From Myxococcales bacterium (GTDB lineage: Bacteria; Myxococcota; Myxococcia; Myxococcales; Myxococcaceae), in contig JACPVI010000064.1 of NCBI GenBank assembly GCA_016191815.1, forward strand, positions 47,308 to 111,307: a stretch of DNA of 64,000 nt, read 5' to 3'. The notes beneath the pieces were generated by a model. That model was not told where the DNA came from, did no database searches, and saw only the letters and a list, made by a program, of their open reading frames with translations. Below are positions 63,962 through 64,000 of the stretch, piece by piece (the first letter of the stretch is position 1; each line of letters opens with the position of its first letter). The position numbers were made by a program, and so were the translations under genes.

Positions 63962-64000
63962 TCCTTGGGCGGCTCGCACCTCGACCGCCGGGCTCGGTCC

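Noticed and set aside
1..64000. tRNA, rRNA, CRISPR arrays, insertion sequences, riboswitches
   Set aside because: No cloverleaf, spacer-repeat array, transposase or known riboswitch core was seen on either strand by eye.

Overview
This GC-rich window reads like a chromosome segment of a myxobacterium-type deltaproteobacterium (phylum Myxococcota). That placement is inferred from content: two secreted proteins with C-terminal tails of the MYXO-CTERM kind, a Ser/Thr kinase with a PEGA-like tail, many cysteine-rich lipoproteins with Gly/Asp linkers, DUF4091 and DUF3108 proteins, and several secreted proteases. No rRNA, tRNA, CRISPR array, insertion sequence or prophage is visible. No intergenic gap exceeds about 210 bases, and coding density is high on both strands.

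Region 1 (1-6630, all +) is a compact signalling block: a methyltransferase-like gene cut by the window edge, a membrane PP2C (SpoIIE-type) phosphatase, a membrane histidine kinase, two paralogous STAS-like proteins, two GHKL ATPase-like proteins and a response regulator. It looks like a doubled partner-switching module. Region 2 (6725-11884) carries uvrB and uvrC with a small cysteine-rich lipoprotein gene between them, then a DUF507 gene. Region 3 (12008-18323) has a small acidic protein, a DUF3108-DUF4091-DUF3108 operon on the minus strand, a lipoprotein esterase whose fold elements appear circularly permuted, and a zinc-ribbon protein. Region 4 (18328-20700) has yggS and maf overlapping on the minus strand and a GAF-GGDEF diguanylate cyclase on the plus strand.

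Region 5 (20707-27032) is cell-envelope growth: a PpiD-like foldase divergent from mreC-mreD-mrdA-rodA, the rod-shape elongation set without mreB. Region 6 (27022-34096) mixes secreted products (a gluzincin-like peptidase, an M43-type metalloprotease, a cysteine-rich lipoprotein) with a kinase/TPR pair and the magnesium channel mgtE. Region 7 (34248-38677) is a four-gene glycan cassette: epimerase, methyltransferase, GT2 and GT39-like membrane glycosyltransferase. Region 8 (38638-43647) has a small zinc-finger/AT-hook protein, thioredoxin, and a heme operon (unknown protein, hemX/ccsA-like, hemA, hemC, hemD) with overlapping or nearly abutting genes.

Region 9 (43675-52058) is rich in secreted proteins: a lipoprotein sharing its N-terminal module with the one at 29015, a small exported protein followed by a matrixin-like protease, a GspE/PilB-type secretion ATPase and a large subtilisin. 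Region 10 (52117-64000) has a lone PAS protein, a 5'-truncated purU, a large beta-propeller lipoprotein, and a three-gene minus-strand operon (5'-nucleotidase-family protein with cysteine repeats, cysteine-rich lipoprotein, outer-membrane beta-barrel). It ends with a conserved unknown gene and an inverted repeat. The strongest leads for something undescribed are the doubled partner-switching block, the permuted esterase, the DUF3108/4091 operon and the cysteine-repeat surface operon.
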